A stretch of DNA of 64,000 bases, taken from assembly GCA_017559135.1 (NCBI GenBank), contig JAFYSZ010000025.1, forward strand, positions 60,930 to 124,929, read 5' to 3'. This document shows, in pieces, positions 9,125 through 19,000 of this stretch. How positions within the stretch are numbered: the first letter of the stretch is position 1; the number at the start of each line of letters is the position of its first letter. A program made the position numbers and the translations under genes. This stretch comes from Bacteroidales bacterium. Lineage in GTDB: Bacteria > Bacteroidota > Bacteroidia > Bacteroidales > P3. The notes below the pieces were generated by a model. The model saw nothing but the letters and a program-made list of their open reading frames with translations, made no database searches and was not told where the DNA came from.

Positions 9125-9631
9125 TTAATAAAATTCTATACTATCTATAATATTCAAAAATGTTTCTCTGTCATTTTTATATTTATTTGAGTCTTCTACC
9201 ATCGCCATAAAGATGTAAATATTATCTTCTTCTTTAATAAAATAAAATATTGTATTGACTTTTACATCATTTAACGTATACGAAAGCTCATATATGCAGG
9301 TTGTTTCTTCTTGGTGGTGATTTTTGATTGTAAAGTCAGGATAAAGATTTTCTAAATCTTTTAAATTTATTGAGTTTACAAATTCTGCTAAATCTCCATC
9401 TTCCCATCTTGCAACACTTATTTGAAGATGTTTCATTATTGTTGTGTTCTCTTCTTGTTTGTAAAAGCTTACAATTTGATTCTCCTGATATTCTTCTAAT
9501 TCCCAAGAATCTGGGTATTTTATTGAATAGCCAAAATCTAAATTATGGTAAATAGAAGAATTTTCTTGTTGAGAATAAACAACGTTACAAAGAACACACA
9601 TTGCTAAAACTACAAATAAGTGTTTAACCAT
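9125..9631 (-). CDS. Secreted PsbP/DUF1795-like protein inside the rnf operon
   Basis: The 168-residue product has a signal peptide ending near residue 20 (VVYSQ). The mature part starts with YGYS-like spacing (DFGYSIKYPDSWELEE), the opening strand pattern of the PsbP/Mog1-like fold, followed by a long alpha/beta domain ending in FLNIIDSIEFY. It should be periplasmic or outer-membrane associated. It is embedded between rnfC (6 bases upstream) and rnfD (17 bases downstream), so it is translated with the complex. No Rnf subunit of this type is known to me; an accessory role in assembly or flavin insertion is only an inference from position. The fold assignment rests on a short motif and is tentative. 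Confidence 0.7.
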   Translation of the reverse strand: MVKHLFVVLAMCVLCNVVYSQQENSSIYHNLDFGYSIKYPDSWELEEYQENQIVSFYKQEENTTIMKHLQISVARWEDGDLAEFVNSINLKDLENLYPDFTIKNHHQEETTCIYELSYTLNDVKVNTIFYFIKEEDNIYIFMAMVEDSNKYKNDRETFLNIIDSIEFY

Positions 9632-9637
9632 TTTGAA

Positions 9638-10969
9638 TTATTTTTTGCTTCTTGCTCTTCTAATTGCCCCAATTTTACTCTTTGCAATTCTTATAATGTC
9701 AAGTAAAGGTTGCCCTGCTGGACAAGTAAACAAACAACTGCCACATTCAATGCAGTCCATAGCACATTCTTTCTCTGCTTCTTCCCATCTTTCCTGTTTA
9801 GAAAGTAATGCGATTTGAATTGGCTCTAACCCCATTGGACAAGCAGAAACACATTTTCCGCATCGCAAACAGTTAGTTGTCTTTTTTCTGCTTGCTTCTT
9901 CGGTTGTCATTACCAATATACTTGAAGTCGTTTTTGTAGTAGGAGCCGACAAATCCATCATTGCTTTTCCCATCATAGGACCACCATTGATAACCTTGCC
10001 AGTGTTTTCTGGTAAACCACCGCAATAATCTATGATAGACTGAATAGAGGTTCCTACTCTTACCAATAAATTCTTGTTATTTGCAACACCTTTACCGGTA
10101 AAAGTTAAAATATTGTCTATTAAAGGACGATTTTTTTGAACAGCTTGATAAATAGCAAAGGCTGTACCAATGTTATTTACTACACAACCAACCTCAATAG
10201 GAAGTTTTCCACTTGGAACCTCTCTTTTTGTTAAAGCATATATAAGTTGTTTTTCTGCTCCTTGTGGATATTTTGTTTTTAAATCTACAACTTCTGTACC
10301 CGGATATTGAGGAAGAAGTTTTCTTAATGCCTCAATAGCTTTTTGTTTGTTTGCTTCAATTCCGATCTTAGCTTTGTTTATATTCAAAGCCTTTTTCATT
10401 ATTTCTATTCCTATGAGAACTTCTTCTGTGTGTTCTAATATAACTCTGTTGTCAGAAGTAAGATAAGGTTCACACTCAGCTGCATTTATTACTAAATATT
10501 CCGCTTTTTTATCTTCTGGAATCATGTACTTAACATGAGTAGGGAAGGCAGCTCCCCCTAAACCTACTATCCCTCTATCCTTAATTCTTTCAACTATTTC
10601 TTTTGATGATAGTTTTATTTCTCTCACAATATCATCTGAAGTGTCAATTTCTTCACACCATTCATCTGCTTCTACATCTATGAAGAATGCAGGTTTTTTG
10701 TATCCATTGAAATCTGTTGCAAAATCTATTTTGGTAATAATCCCTGTGTAAGGAGAATGAGTATTTGCACAAATAAAAGCCTCAGCTTTGGCTAATAACT
10801 GACCTGTTTTCACTCTATCTCCTTTTTGCACAATAGGAGTAGAAGGCGCCCCTAAATGCTGAGAAACAAAAACAACTGCTTTTTGTTGTAAAGGAAACAA
10901 TTCAATAGCATTTTCTGATGCTAGTTTATTTTCTTGTGGGTGAACTCCACCTAATCGAAATGTATTCAT
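9638..10969 (-). CDS. rnfC: Rnf complex NADH-binding iron-sulfur subunit RnfC
   Basis: The 443-residue product is the peripheral subunit that exchanges electrons with NAD(H). The GIVGLGGAAFPTHVK motif (about 133-147) marks the nucleotide/FMN-binding domain, and NAAECEPYL is a conserved complex I NuoF-like motif. Two [4Fe-4S] clusters are encoded near the C-terminus: Cys367, 370, 373 and 377, and Cys406, 409, 412 and 416. The chain ends soon after the clusters, without the long alanine/lysine-rich tail of enterobacterial RnfC. It is seven bases downstream of rnfB. Confidence 0.95.
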   Translation of the reverse strand: MNTFRLGGVHPQENKLASENAIELFPLQQKAVVFVSQHLGAPSTPIVQKGDRVKTGQLLAKAEAFICANTHSPYTGIITKIDFATDFNGYKKPAFFIDVEADEWCEEIDTSDDIVREIKLSSKEIVERIKDRGIVGLGGAAFPTHVKYMIPEDKKAEYLVINAAECEPYLTSDNRVILEHTEEVLIGIEIMKKALNINKAKIGIEANKQKAIEALRKLLPQYPGTEVVDLKTKYPQGAEKQLIYALTKREVPSGKLPIEVGCVVNNIGTAFAIYQAVQKNRPLIDNILTFTGKGVANNKNLLVRVGTSIQSIIDYCGGLPENTGKVINGGPMMGKAMMDLSAPTTKTTSSILVMTTEEASRKKTTNCLRCGKCVSACPMGLEPIQIALLSKQERWEEAEKECAMDCIECGSCLFTCPAGQPLLDIIRIAKSKIGAIRRARSKK

Positions 10970-10976
10970 AACTTAT

Positions 10977-11825
10977 CTATTCGCTAATTAGAGGTTTTTC
11001 TTCTTTTTTAACAGGGAAATTAACTGCGTGTATTGCACCTGTTGGGCATTCTGCAATACATTTTCTGCATAACTTACATTTATTGAAATCTATGTAAGCT
11101 ACATTATTGTTTATGCTAATTGCTTCAAACGGACAAGCTTTTGCACATTTACCACAACCTATGCACGCTGATTCGCAATTTTTCTTTGCAGCAGCACCTT
11201 TTTCTTGGTTGATGCAACTAACAAATACTCTACGAGAATTTTTCCCTTTATTTCTTAATTCTATTACAGAACGTGGACAAGTTTTAACACAAGCTCCACA
11301 AGCAACACATTTTTCTTCATCAACCTCTGGTAATTTTGTTTCTGGATTTATATGTATTGCGTCAAAATTACAAGCTTTTACACAATTGCCAAGTCCTAAG
11401 CAACCATTTGCACAGCCTCCCTCGCTTGCAAAATTCATGTGAGCATAAAGACAATTATCAAAACCTTCAAGTTCAACTTTTGCTTGAGTATTACATTTTC
11501 CTCCATTACATCTAACAACTGCAATCATAGGTTCTGATTCTTCAACTGTTAGATTCATAACCTCAGCTATTTCATTCATGGTTTTAGCTCCACCAACAGG
11601 ACAGAATTTATTTTCTAAATTTTCACTTTTTACGATAGCTTCTGCCAAAGCTCTACAACCTGCAAATCCACAACCACCACAATTTGCTCCAGGTAGTTTT
11701 TCAGAAACTATATCAATACGAGGGTCTTCATAAACCTTGAACTTTTGTGCAACAAAGTATAGTATAATAGCCGCAACTGCACCTATAATGCTTAAAACTA
11801 AAATCGCATAAATAATTGAACTCAT
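10977..11825 (-). CDS. rnfB: Rnf complex ferredoxin-type subunit RnfB
   Basis: The 282-residue product has one N-terminal membrane helix (about residues 4-25), the Fe-S domain NCGGCGFAGC...CPVGG (residues 49-78) and several further cysteine clusters. These include two ferredoxin-type motifs at 173-183 (CVACGACVKTC) and 221-231 (CIGCGKCAKAC), and another at 250-260 (CKLCRKCIAEC). RnfB is where reduced ferredoxin delivers electrons to Rnf, here most likely ferredoxin reduced by the KOR and PFOR enzymes encoded next door. It is the first gene of the operon; a promoter is visible 40 bases upstream of the ATG. Confidence 0.95.
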   Translation of the reverse strand: MSSIIYAILVLSIIGAVAAIILYFVAQKFKVYEDPRIDIVSEKLPGANCGGCGFAGCRALAEAIVKSENLENKFCPVGGAKTMNEIAEVMNLTVEESEPMIAVVRCNGGKCNTQAKVELEGFDNCLYAHMNFASEGGCANGCLGLGNCVKACNFDAIHINPETKLPEVDEEKCVACGACVKTCPRSVIELRNKGKNSRRVFVSCINQEKGAAAKKNCESACIGCGKCAKACPFEAISINNNVAYIDFNKCKLCRKCIAECPTGAIHAVNFPVKKEEKPLISE

Positions 11826-11864
11826 AATATCTTTTTGTTTGTAAATAATAATTTTTTCAAACTA

Positions 11865-11895
11865 CAAAGTTACATTTTTTTATTTAAATTACAAT
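11865..11895 (-). promoter_or_regulatory. Predicted promoter of the rnf operon
   Basis: On the minus strand TAACTTTG (11865-11872) matches the Bacteroidota -7 consensus TAnnTTTG. ATTG (11892-11895) lies 19 bases upstream and matches the core of the -33 element. The predicted start of transcription is about 30 bases before the rnfB ATG. Confidence 0.6.
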
Positions 11896-11993
11896 TCTTT
11901 TAAAGTAAAATATCTTTATGCTATTTTATTAAAGAATTTATTATTTGATTATTAGATATTTATAAATTAAAGAAAATGTAAAATATTTCCAAT

Positions 11994-12028
11994 AAAAAAG
12001 TGAGACCAATTGCTTGATCTCACTTTTT
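11994..12028 (-). terminator. Terminator of the KOR operon
   Basis: A perfect 11-base-pair stem (11995-12005 with 12018-12028) with a 12-base loop ends in a T-run on the minus strand, 19 bases beyond the last KOR gene. It separates the KOR and rnf transcription units. Confidence 0.85.
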
Positions 12029-12046
12029 GTTGAAAATATTTTAAAA

Positions 12047-12598
12047 TTAAAGAACGTTTACTCCTTCAATCATTTCTTTACCTTTTGCTACTGCATCAAG
12101 GTTAGTAGGGATTAATTTGTGGTGTCTTTCAGGAAGAGAGTGTTTTAAACCTTCTTCAATGTATTGTTCTGTAACCACAGGTTTTATTTTCAAGAAACCT
12201 CCAAGTACCATCATATTAAATACTTTCGCCATTCCCATTTCAACACTCTTTTCTGTTGCAGGAATTTTATAAACATTGATGTCTTTTCTTGTAGGAGGGT
12301 TTATGATTCCATTTGGATCGTAAATCAATAAACCACCTGGTTTTACTGAACTTTCAAATTTGTCTAATGATTGTTGATTAAGAATGATTGCTGTATCAAA
12401 TTGGCTGATGATAGGTGAAGATATTCTTTCGTCAGAGATGATAACTGAAACGTTTGCAGTACCTCCACGCATTTCAGGACCGTATGATGGCATCCAACTT
12501 ACTTCTTTTCCTTGCATTGCACCAGAGTAAGCAAGTATTTTACCCATAGATAAAACTCCTTGTCCTCCGAAACCTGCTATTATTATTTCTTCTGTCAT
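12047..12598 (-). CDS. korC: 2-oxoacid:ferredoxin oxidoreductase, gamma subunit
   Basis: The 183-residue product opens with IIIAGFGGQGVLSMGKILAY, the glycine-rich signature of the gamma domain of the 2-oxoacid:ferredoxin oxidoreductases, followed by MPSYGPEMRGGTANVSVIIS. The domain helps bind coenzyme A in this enzyme superfamily. It is the last gene of the four-gene operon and lies 20 bases after korB. The subunit set (separate delta, alpha, beta, gamma) fits a 2-oxoglutarate or branched-chain 2-oxoacid (Vor) enzyme; the substrate cannot be decided from sequence alone. Confidence 0.9.
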   Translation of the reverse strand: MTEEIIIAGFGGQGVLSMGKILAYSGAMQGKEVSWMPSYGPEMRGGTANVSVIISDERISSPIISQFDTAIILNQQSLDKFESSVKPGGLLIYDPNGIINPPTRKDINVYKIPATEKSVEMGMAKVFNMMVLGGFLKIKPVVTEQYIEEGLKHSLPERHHKLIPTNLDAVAKGKEMIEGVNVL

Positions 12599-12618
12599 TT
12601 TTGTACGTTTTTTATGGG

Positions 12619-13446
12619 TTATTTTACAGACACTAAGTCTCTAATTACTTTACTATCTTCTGGATTGTAAGGTCTTACTATTTCTCCTTCCAATTTTATA
12701 TCGCCTAAAACATATTTAGGGAACATATTTTGACGCATCCATTCATTTGCTTGAACAGGAGTCATTTTCCAACCAGAGTTACAAGTAGAAACAAATTCTA
12801 TGAATTGAGTTCCTTTTTTTGCAGCTTGGTTTTCAAAAGCTTTTCTAACAGCTGCTTTTGCTTTTCTTACATCTGCTGCTGTTGAAGCACTTTGACGAGT
12901 TACATAATAAGTACCAGGAAGTTGAGCAACTAATTCAGTGATTTGTAATGGCCAACCGTTTAAATCAACTCTACGTCCATAAGGAGTAGTAGCAGATGGC
13001 ATACCAACCAAAGTTGTAGGAGCCATTTGACCACCAGTCATACCATAAATTGCGTTATTAACAAAGAATATTATGATATTTTCTCCACGATTACAAGCAT
13101 GAATTGTTTCTGCTGTACCAATTGCAGCTAAGTCTCCATCACCTTGATAAGTGAAAGTGTGGTGATTTGGGTGTAATCTTTGAATTGCAGAAGCAAGAGC
13201 AGGAGCTCTACCGTGAGCAGCTTCAACAAAGTCTACATTAAAATAATTGTACGCTAATACTGAACATCCAACAGGCGCTATACCTATGGCTTTATCTTGT
13301 ATACCCATTTCATCTATTACCTCTGCAATGATTCTGTGGATTGTTCCGTGAGGACAACCTGGACAATAGTGCATAACTACATCGGTAAGAACGTCTGTTT
13401 TTTTGTAAACAAGATTTTCTGGTTTTACTATTTCTTCGTTAAACAT
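12619..13446 (-). CDS. korB: 2-oxoacid:ferredoxin oxidoreductase, beta (TPP-binding) subunit
   Basis: The 275-residue product carries the thiamine diphosphate/Mg motif GDGDLAAIGTAE followed about 20 residues later by FFVNNAIYGMTGGQ, the standard arrangement of the beta subunit. An early CPGCPHG motif is also typical. It catalyses CoA-dependent oxidative decarboxylation of a 2-oxoacid together with the alpha subunit and passes electrons to the ferredoxin subunit. It starts four bases after korA. Confidence 0.92.
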   Translation of the reverse strand: MFNEEIVKPENLVYKKTDVLTDVVMHYCPGCPHGTIHRIIAEVIDEMGIQDKAIGIAPVGCSVLAYNYFNVDFVEAAHGRAPALASAIQRLHPNHHTFTYQGDGDLAAIGTAETIHACNRGENIIIFFVNNAIYGMTGGQMAPTTLVGMPSATTPYGRRVDLNGWPLQITELVAQLPGTYYVTRQSASTAADVRKAKAAVRKAFENQAAKKGTQFIEFVSTCNSGWKMTPVQANEWMRQNMFPKYVLGDIKLEGEIVRPYNPEDSKVIRDLVSVK

Positions 13447-13450
13447 AATC

Positions 13451-14536
13451 TTAGCCCTTAATTAATTTGTTTTCCAATGCTTCTACTACTTCTTGTGGTG
13501 TAGGAATGATACCACCATAACGTCCGAAGTATTCTACTGGACATTTAAATTCAGAAGCAAGTTTTACATCATATACCATTTGACCTGCTGACATTTCAAC
13601 AGTAAGGATTCCTTTAACTCTTTGAGCCAATGCTTTGATTGGTTGAGTAGGGAATGGGAATAAAGTGATAGGTCTCAACAAACCAACTTTAATACCTTTA
13701 TCTCTTGCAAGTTGAACAGCTTTGTGAGCGATACGAGCACAAGAGCCGTAAGCTACAAATACATAATCAGCATCTTCACACATTATTTCTTCATATAATG
13801 TGTCGTTCTTTTCCATTTCACGATACTTTGCTTGGAAACGGTGATTGTGTTTTTCTTGTTTAGAAGAATCAAGTTCCAAAGAAGTAACTATGTTGTGATC
13901 TCTGTGAGCAGGTTTACCAAAAGCCGCCCAAGGAGCATTCTTTGCTATTTCTTCGTCAGTCCAACGAGGAACATAATCTCCAACATATACTTTTTCCATA
14001 ACTTGTCCGATAGCACCATCAGAAAGAATCATAACAGGGTTTCTGTATTTGAATGCTATATCCCAAGCTTTGAAAACAAAATCATACATTTCTTGAACAC
14101 TAGCAGGTGCAAGAGTATATAATTGGTAGTCTCCGTGACCACCACCTTTTACAGTTTGGAAATAATCTGCTTGTGAAGGTTGGATAGTACCCAATCCTGG
14201 ACCACCTCTCATAACGTTTACAAGTAAACAAGGAAGTTCTGCACCAGCAAGGTAAGTAACACCTTCTTGCATCAAAGACATTCCTGGAGAAGAAGATGAT
14301 GTCATAACTTTTTTACCTGTTGCAGCACCACCATATACCATATTGATTGAGGCAACTTCACTTTCTGCCTGTAAAACGACCATTCCTGTCTTTTCCCATG
14401 GCATTTCAGCCATCAGATGTTCCATAACCTCAGATTGTGGAGTGATAGGATATCCGAAATAGCCGTCACAACCGGAGCGAATTGCGGCTTCCGCAATTGC
14501 TTCGTTACCTTTCATTAATTTTAACTCTTTTGCCAT
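13451..14536 (-). CDS. korA: 2-oxoacid:ferredoxin oxidoreductase, alpha subunit (VorB/KorA type)
   Basis: The 361-residue product contains the pyrimidine-binding domain motif FGYPITPQSEVMEHL near residue 30, AESEVASINMVYGGAATGKK, and a second domain with VFVAYGSCARIAHKAV near residue 260. The 361-residue length matches the short alpha subunits of the Vor/Kor group, which lack a fused gamma domain; gamma is encoded separately by korC. It lies between korD (20 bases upstream) and korB. Substrate could be 2-oxoglutarate or branched-chain 2-oxoacids from amino-acid fermentation. Confidence 0.92.
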   Translation of the reverse strand: MAKELKLMKGNEAIAEAAIRSGCDGYFGYPITPQSEVMEHLMAEMPWEKTGMVVLQAESEVASINMVYGGAATGKKVMTSSSSPGMSLMQEGVTYLAGAELPCLLVNVMRGGPGLGTIQPSQADYFQTVKGGGHGDYQLYTLAPASVQEMYDFVFKAWDIAFKYRNPVMILSDGAIGQVMEKVYVGDYVPRWTDEEIAKNAPWAAFGKPAHRDHNIVTSLELDSSKQEKHNHRFQAKYREMEKNDTLYEEIMCEDADYVFVAYGSCARIAHKAVQLARDKGIKVGLLRPITLFPFPTQPIKALAQRVKGILTVEMSAGQMVYDVKLASEFKCPVEYFGRYGGIIPTPQEVVEALENKLIKG

Positions 14537-14556
14537 TTCTTATAAAGTTTTTTTAT

Positions 14557-14775
14557 TTATAACTTTGCTTTGTAAACTGTTATAACACCATCAGGACATA
14601 CCATGCCACAAGACGCACAACCGATGCAATCTTCGTTTACCATTTCGGCATAATTATAACCCTTTACATTTACATTCTTTGATAGAGCGATAACTTGTTT
14701 TGGACATACAGAAACGCACACTCCGCAACCTTTACAACGCTCAACATCAATTACAATTGCTCCTTTTATTGCCAT
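14557..14775 (-). CDS. korD: 2-oxoacid:ferredoxin oxidoreductase, delta (ferredoxin-like) subunit
   Basis: The 72-residue product is a 2[4Fe-4S] ferredoxin domain with two CxxCxxCxxxC motifs: CKGCGVCVSVCPKQ and CIGCASCGMVCPDG. As the delta subunit it conducts electrons from the TPP site to free ferredoxin. It is the first gene of the operon. A well-matched promoter lies about 45 bases upstream. Confidence 0.92.
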   Translation of the reverse strand: MAIKGAIVIDVERCKGCGVCVSVCPKQVIALSKNVNVKGYNYAEMVNEDCIGCASCGMVCPDGVITVYKAKL

Positions 14776-15212
14776 TGCTATTATGTTTTTTAATTAATAA
14801 AATAATTATATTTCAGTCCTCAAAATTATAACTTTATTTCCAATTGACAAAACGATTTTTAAATTAAATTAACCCATTGGTGGAATTATAAAATTGCAAT
14901 ATTTTTGCAAAAAACATAAAAAATATTGTGCATATTGTTGATTCTTAATAACTTTATATACTTTTAAATAGCATATAAATCATGTGTAAGCTTACTAAAA
15001 ATCTTTGATATAAAATTTCGTATTTTTTTTCTAAGAAAAAAGAAAAAAAATCATAGAAAAAATTTTTGAAATCGTAGAAAAAAAAGATTTTTTCATAGAC
15101 TTTTAAAAGTTCATAATACGAACACAATCATTCAAAATATGATTAAAATAGTTAAATTAAACAAAATTTATTCAAATGCGTTATTAAAATATAACATGTA
15201 AATTAGATAAAT
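14776..15212. other. Divergent intergenic region between korD and sodB
   Basis: No gene is seen in these 437 bases. The korD promoter occupies 14821-14851. The segment 15010-15100 is very rich in A and T tracts and holds near-repeats of TC(A/G)TAGAAAAAA (15051 and 15072) and a short A/T fold-back (about 15076-15093). These could be regulatory for sodB, but no clear TAnnTTTG promoter for sodB could be assigned. Confidence 0.5.
14821..14851 (-). promoter_or_regulatory. Predicted promoter of the KOR operon
   Basis: On the minus strand TTTG (14848-14851), a 19-base spacer and TAATTTTG (14821-14828) match both Bacteroidota promoter elements exactly. The predicted transcript would start near 14814, about 40 bases before the korD ATG. 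Confidence 0.75.
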
Positions 15213-15812
15213 ATGAAAAAAATTGAATTACCGAAATTAAATTATCAGCTCAATGCGTTAGAACCTTACATTAGTCAAAAAACATTAGAATTTCATTATT
15301 TGAAACATCATCAAACCTATGTTGATAAATTGAATTCTCTTATTGAAAACACAGAGTTTGAAGGTAAAAGTTTAGAACAAATTATTAAAAATTCTAAGGG
15401 AGCAATATTTAATAATGCAGCACAAGTGTGGAATCATACATTTTATTGGAATTCTTTTTCTTTTAGGAGAAATACTAAGCCAACCCAATTGCTTGAAGAG
15501 CTTATTAATCAGAAGTTTGGGGGTGTAGATGATTTTAAACAAGAATTTACAAACCAAGCATTAAACCTTTTTGGAAGTGGTTGGGTATGGCTTGTTCAAA
15601 ATGAAGAAAAACGATTAGAAATTCTATCCTTACCAAATGCTGAAAATCCAATTTGTCAAAATAAAATTCCACTTTTAGTTTGCGATGTATGGGAACATGC
15701 TTATTATCTTGATAAACAAAACAGAAGAGCTGATTATGTGAAAGATTTTTGGCAGATTGTTGACTGGCAAAAAATTTCAGAAAGATTACATACTTCTTTT
15801 TTTTATTTTTAA
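15213..15812 (+). CDS. sodB: Iron (or cambialistic) superoxide dismutase
   Basis: The 199-residue product aligns with the Fe/Mn superoxide dismutase family throughout. The four metal ligands can be placed at His28 (LEFHYLKHHQTYVD), His75 (AAQVWNHTFYW), Asp158 and His162 (DVWEHAYYLD). AAQVWNHTFYW favours the Fe or cambialistic type. The loop after it normally contains a glycine triplet (GGGEP); here it is RRN (near residues 85-87), an unusual change outside the active site. The enzyme removes superoxide in the cytoplasm and lies beside KOR and PFOR, whose iron-sulfur clusters are damaged by oxygen species. Monocistronic by position. Confidence 0.93.
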   Translation: MKKIELPKLNYQLNALEPYISQKTLEFHYLKHHQTYVDKLNSLIENTEFEGKSLEQIIKNSKGAIFNNAAQVWNHTFYWNSFSFRRNTKPTQLLEELINQKFGGVDDFKQEFTNQALNLFGSGWVWLVQNEEKRLEILSLPNAENPICQNKIPLLVCDVWEHAYYLDKQNRRADYVKDFWQIVDWQKISERLHTSFFYF

Positions 15813-15867
15813 TTTTTTTTCTTAATATATAATTCTCTATACTCTTTAATATATATTGTTTATACAC

Positions 15868-15947
15868 TTACCAAAACGGGATATACGATATGCCATAATG
15901 ATATGTAATTTTCAAAGAATGGGATAAGAAATACGCTGTTTTGGTAA
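15868..15947. repeat. 80-base element bounded by 10-base inverted repeats
   Basis: TTACCAAAAC (15868-15877) and GTTTTGGTAA (15938-15947) are perfect inverted copies 60 bases apart in the sodB-nifJ gap. The interior contains further partial repeats (GATATACGATATG, ATGATATG). No target-site duplication is evident. It lies immediately upstream of the nifJ promoter region and could be a regulatory fold or a miniature mobile element remnant. Confidence 0.5.
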
Positions 15948-15999
15948 ATTCTTTTAAAGAAATAATTTAATGAATTAAAGAATATTCAAAATTTTGCTG

Positions 16000-16007
16000 T
16001 ACCTTTG
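16000..16007 (+). promoter_or_regulatory. Predicted -7 element of nifJ
   Basis: TACCTTTG matches TAnnTTTG and stands 44 bases before the nifJ ATG. No good TTTG is found 19-21 bases upstream, so the -33 half is weak or activator-dependent. Confidence 0.55.
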
Positions 16008-16051
16008 CAGATTGTAGAAAAATAATTGTTTTAAATTTAATAAATACAGCA

Positions 16052-19000
16052 ATGGCAAAAGAAAAGAAATTTTTGACATGTGACGGTAATCAGGCTTGTG
16101 CTCACGTTGCTTATATGTTTAGCGAAGTAGCAGCAATCTATCCTATTACCCCTTCATCACCAATGGCAGAATATGTTGATGAATGGTCAGCAAATGGTCG
16201 CAAAAACATTTTTGGAGAAACAGTTAAATTGGTAGAAATGCAATCAGAAGCAGGAGCTGCTGGTGCATTACACGGCTCTTTGCAAGCTGGTGCTTTATCT
16301 ACAACATTCACTGCATCACAAGGATTGTTGTTGATGATACCTAATATGTATAAAATAGCGGGAGAATTACTTCCTGGCGTGCTTCACGTTACAGCAAGAA
16401 CAATAGCTGCTCACGCTCTTTCAATTTTCGGAGATCACTCTGACATTTACGCTTGTCGTCAAACAGGATTTGCAATGCTTTCTTCTGCATCTGTTCAAGA
16501 AGCAATGGATTTAGCAGGAGTTGCTCACCTTTCAGCAATCAAAGGAAGAGTCCCATTCATGCACTACTTTGACGGATTCCGTACATCTCACGAAATCCAA
16601 AAAATAGAAGCATTGGAAACAGAAGATATGGCTGCATTGGTTGATCAAGATGCTTTAAGAGCTTACAGAGAAAACGCATTAAATCCAGAACACCCTGTAA
16701 CAAGAGGTACAGCTCAAAACCCAGACGTATTCTTCCAAGCAAGAGAAGCATGTAATCCATACTACGAAGCATTACCTGAAATAGTAGCAGATTATATGGA
16801 AAAAATCTCTCAATTAACAGGTAGAGAATACAAACCATTCAACTATTACGGAGCAGCAGATGCAGAAAACGTAATCGTAGCAATGGGTAGCGTTTCAGAT
16901 ACTATAAAAGAAGTTATAGATTACCTTGCTAAGAAAGGTGAAAAATTAGGATTGGTAACAGTACATCTATACCGTCCATTCTCTAAGAAATACTTCTTTG
17001 CAGCCCTTCCAAAAACTGCAAAAAGAATTTGTGTGTTAGACCGTACAAAAGAAGCAGGTGCTAACGGAGATCCATTATACTTAGACGTAGTAGAAGCAAT
17101 AGCATCTTGCACTTGCACAGAAAAACCAATGGTTATTGGAGGTAGATATGGATTGTCTTCAAAAGATACAACACCAGCACAAATCCTTTCAGTAGTAGAA
17201 AACCTTAAATCAGCTAACCCAATGAATCAATTTACAGTTGGTATAGTTGATGACGTTACAAATCGTTCTTTACCAATGTTACCAGAAATATCAATGGCAA
17301 CAGAAGGAACATTTGAAGCTAAATTCTACGGATTAGGAGCGGATGGTACAGTAGGAGCAAACAAAAACTCTATCAAAATCATCGGAGACAACACAAACAA
17401 ATATTGTCAAGCATATTTCTCATACGATAGTAAGAAATCAGGAGGATTTACTTGCTCTCACCTTCGTTTCGGAGACAATGTAATTCGTTCACCTTACTTA
17501 GTTACAACACCGGACTTCGTTGCTTGCCACGTATTCAACTATATGAATATGTATGAAGTATTGAAAGGAATCAAACCAAACGGAACATTCCTTTTAAACT
17601 CAATGTTCTCAGCAGAAGAAACAGTAGAAAGATTAAGCGCTAAGGTTAAAAAAGAATTAGCAGAAAAGAATATCAACTTCTATATAATCAACGCAACAAA
17701 GATTGCAGAAGAAATAGGATTAGGAAACAGAACTAACACAATTCTTCAATCAGCATTCTTCAAGATTGCAGAAGTAATTCCTTACGAAGTTGCAGTAACA
17801 GCAATGAAGAAAGCAATCGACAAATCATACGGCAAGAAAGGTGAAAACATCGTTAAGATGAACTACGCAGCTGTTGATAAAGGAGGAGAAGTTATTAAGA
17901 TAGAAGTTAAGAAAGAATGGGCTGACGCTTGCACATGCGGTTGCAACTGTGGTGAAGTAGCAGAAAGACCAGAATTTATAAAGAACGTAGTAGATGTAAT
18001 CAACGCACAAGAAGGAGATACATTACCTGTAAGTGCATTCGTAGGAAGAGAAAACGGTACATTCCCTTGTGGAACATCACAATACGAAAAGAGAGGAATC
18101 GCAGCACACGTTCCAGCATGGCATGCAGAAAACTGTATCCAATGTAACAAGTGTTCATTAGTATGTCCTCACGCAGCAGTACGTCCATTCGTATTTACAG
18201 CAGACGAACTTGCAAAAACAGGAAATCCAACCACAATAAAAGCAATAGGAAAAGAATTTGAAGGAATGCAATTCCGTGTACAAATATCTCCACTTGATTG
18301 TACAGGTTGTGGAAACTGTGTTGATGTATGTCCAGCTAAGATAAAAGCTCTTACAATGGAACCATTACACACACAAATGGAAGAAGCAAAAGTTTGGGAC
18401 GTTGTAACAAAGAACGTAACTTACAAATCAAACCTTGTAGAAGTAGGAAAGAGCATAAAGAATTCTCAATTTGCTCAACCATTATTCGAGTTCTCAGGAG
18501 CATGTGCGGGATGTGGAGAAACACCTTACATAAAACTTATCACACAATTATTCGGAGAAAGAATGATGGTAGCCAATGCAACAGGTTGTTCTTCAATCTA
18601 CGGAGGTTCTTGCCCATCTATGCCATATACAACAAACGCAGAAGGCAGAGGACCAGCTTGGGCAAACTCATTATTTGAAGACAATGCAGAATTTGGTTTA
18701 GGTATGGCAACAGCAACTCGTAAGATGAGAGATAGAGTTGAAGACCTAATGAGAAAAGGCTTAGTATGCGATTGTTGCACAGCAGACCAAAAAGCATTAT
18801 TCCAACTTTGGATAGACAATAGAGAAAACGCAGAAATCACACAAAAAGTTTACAACTCACTTGTTCCAACATTAGGACAATGCGGTTGCGATATATGCAA
18901 AGAATTAGAAGCCAACAAACAATTCATTGTTAAGAAATCACAATGGATATTCGGTGGAGACGGTTGGGGATATGACATCGGATACGGTGGACTTGACCAC

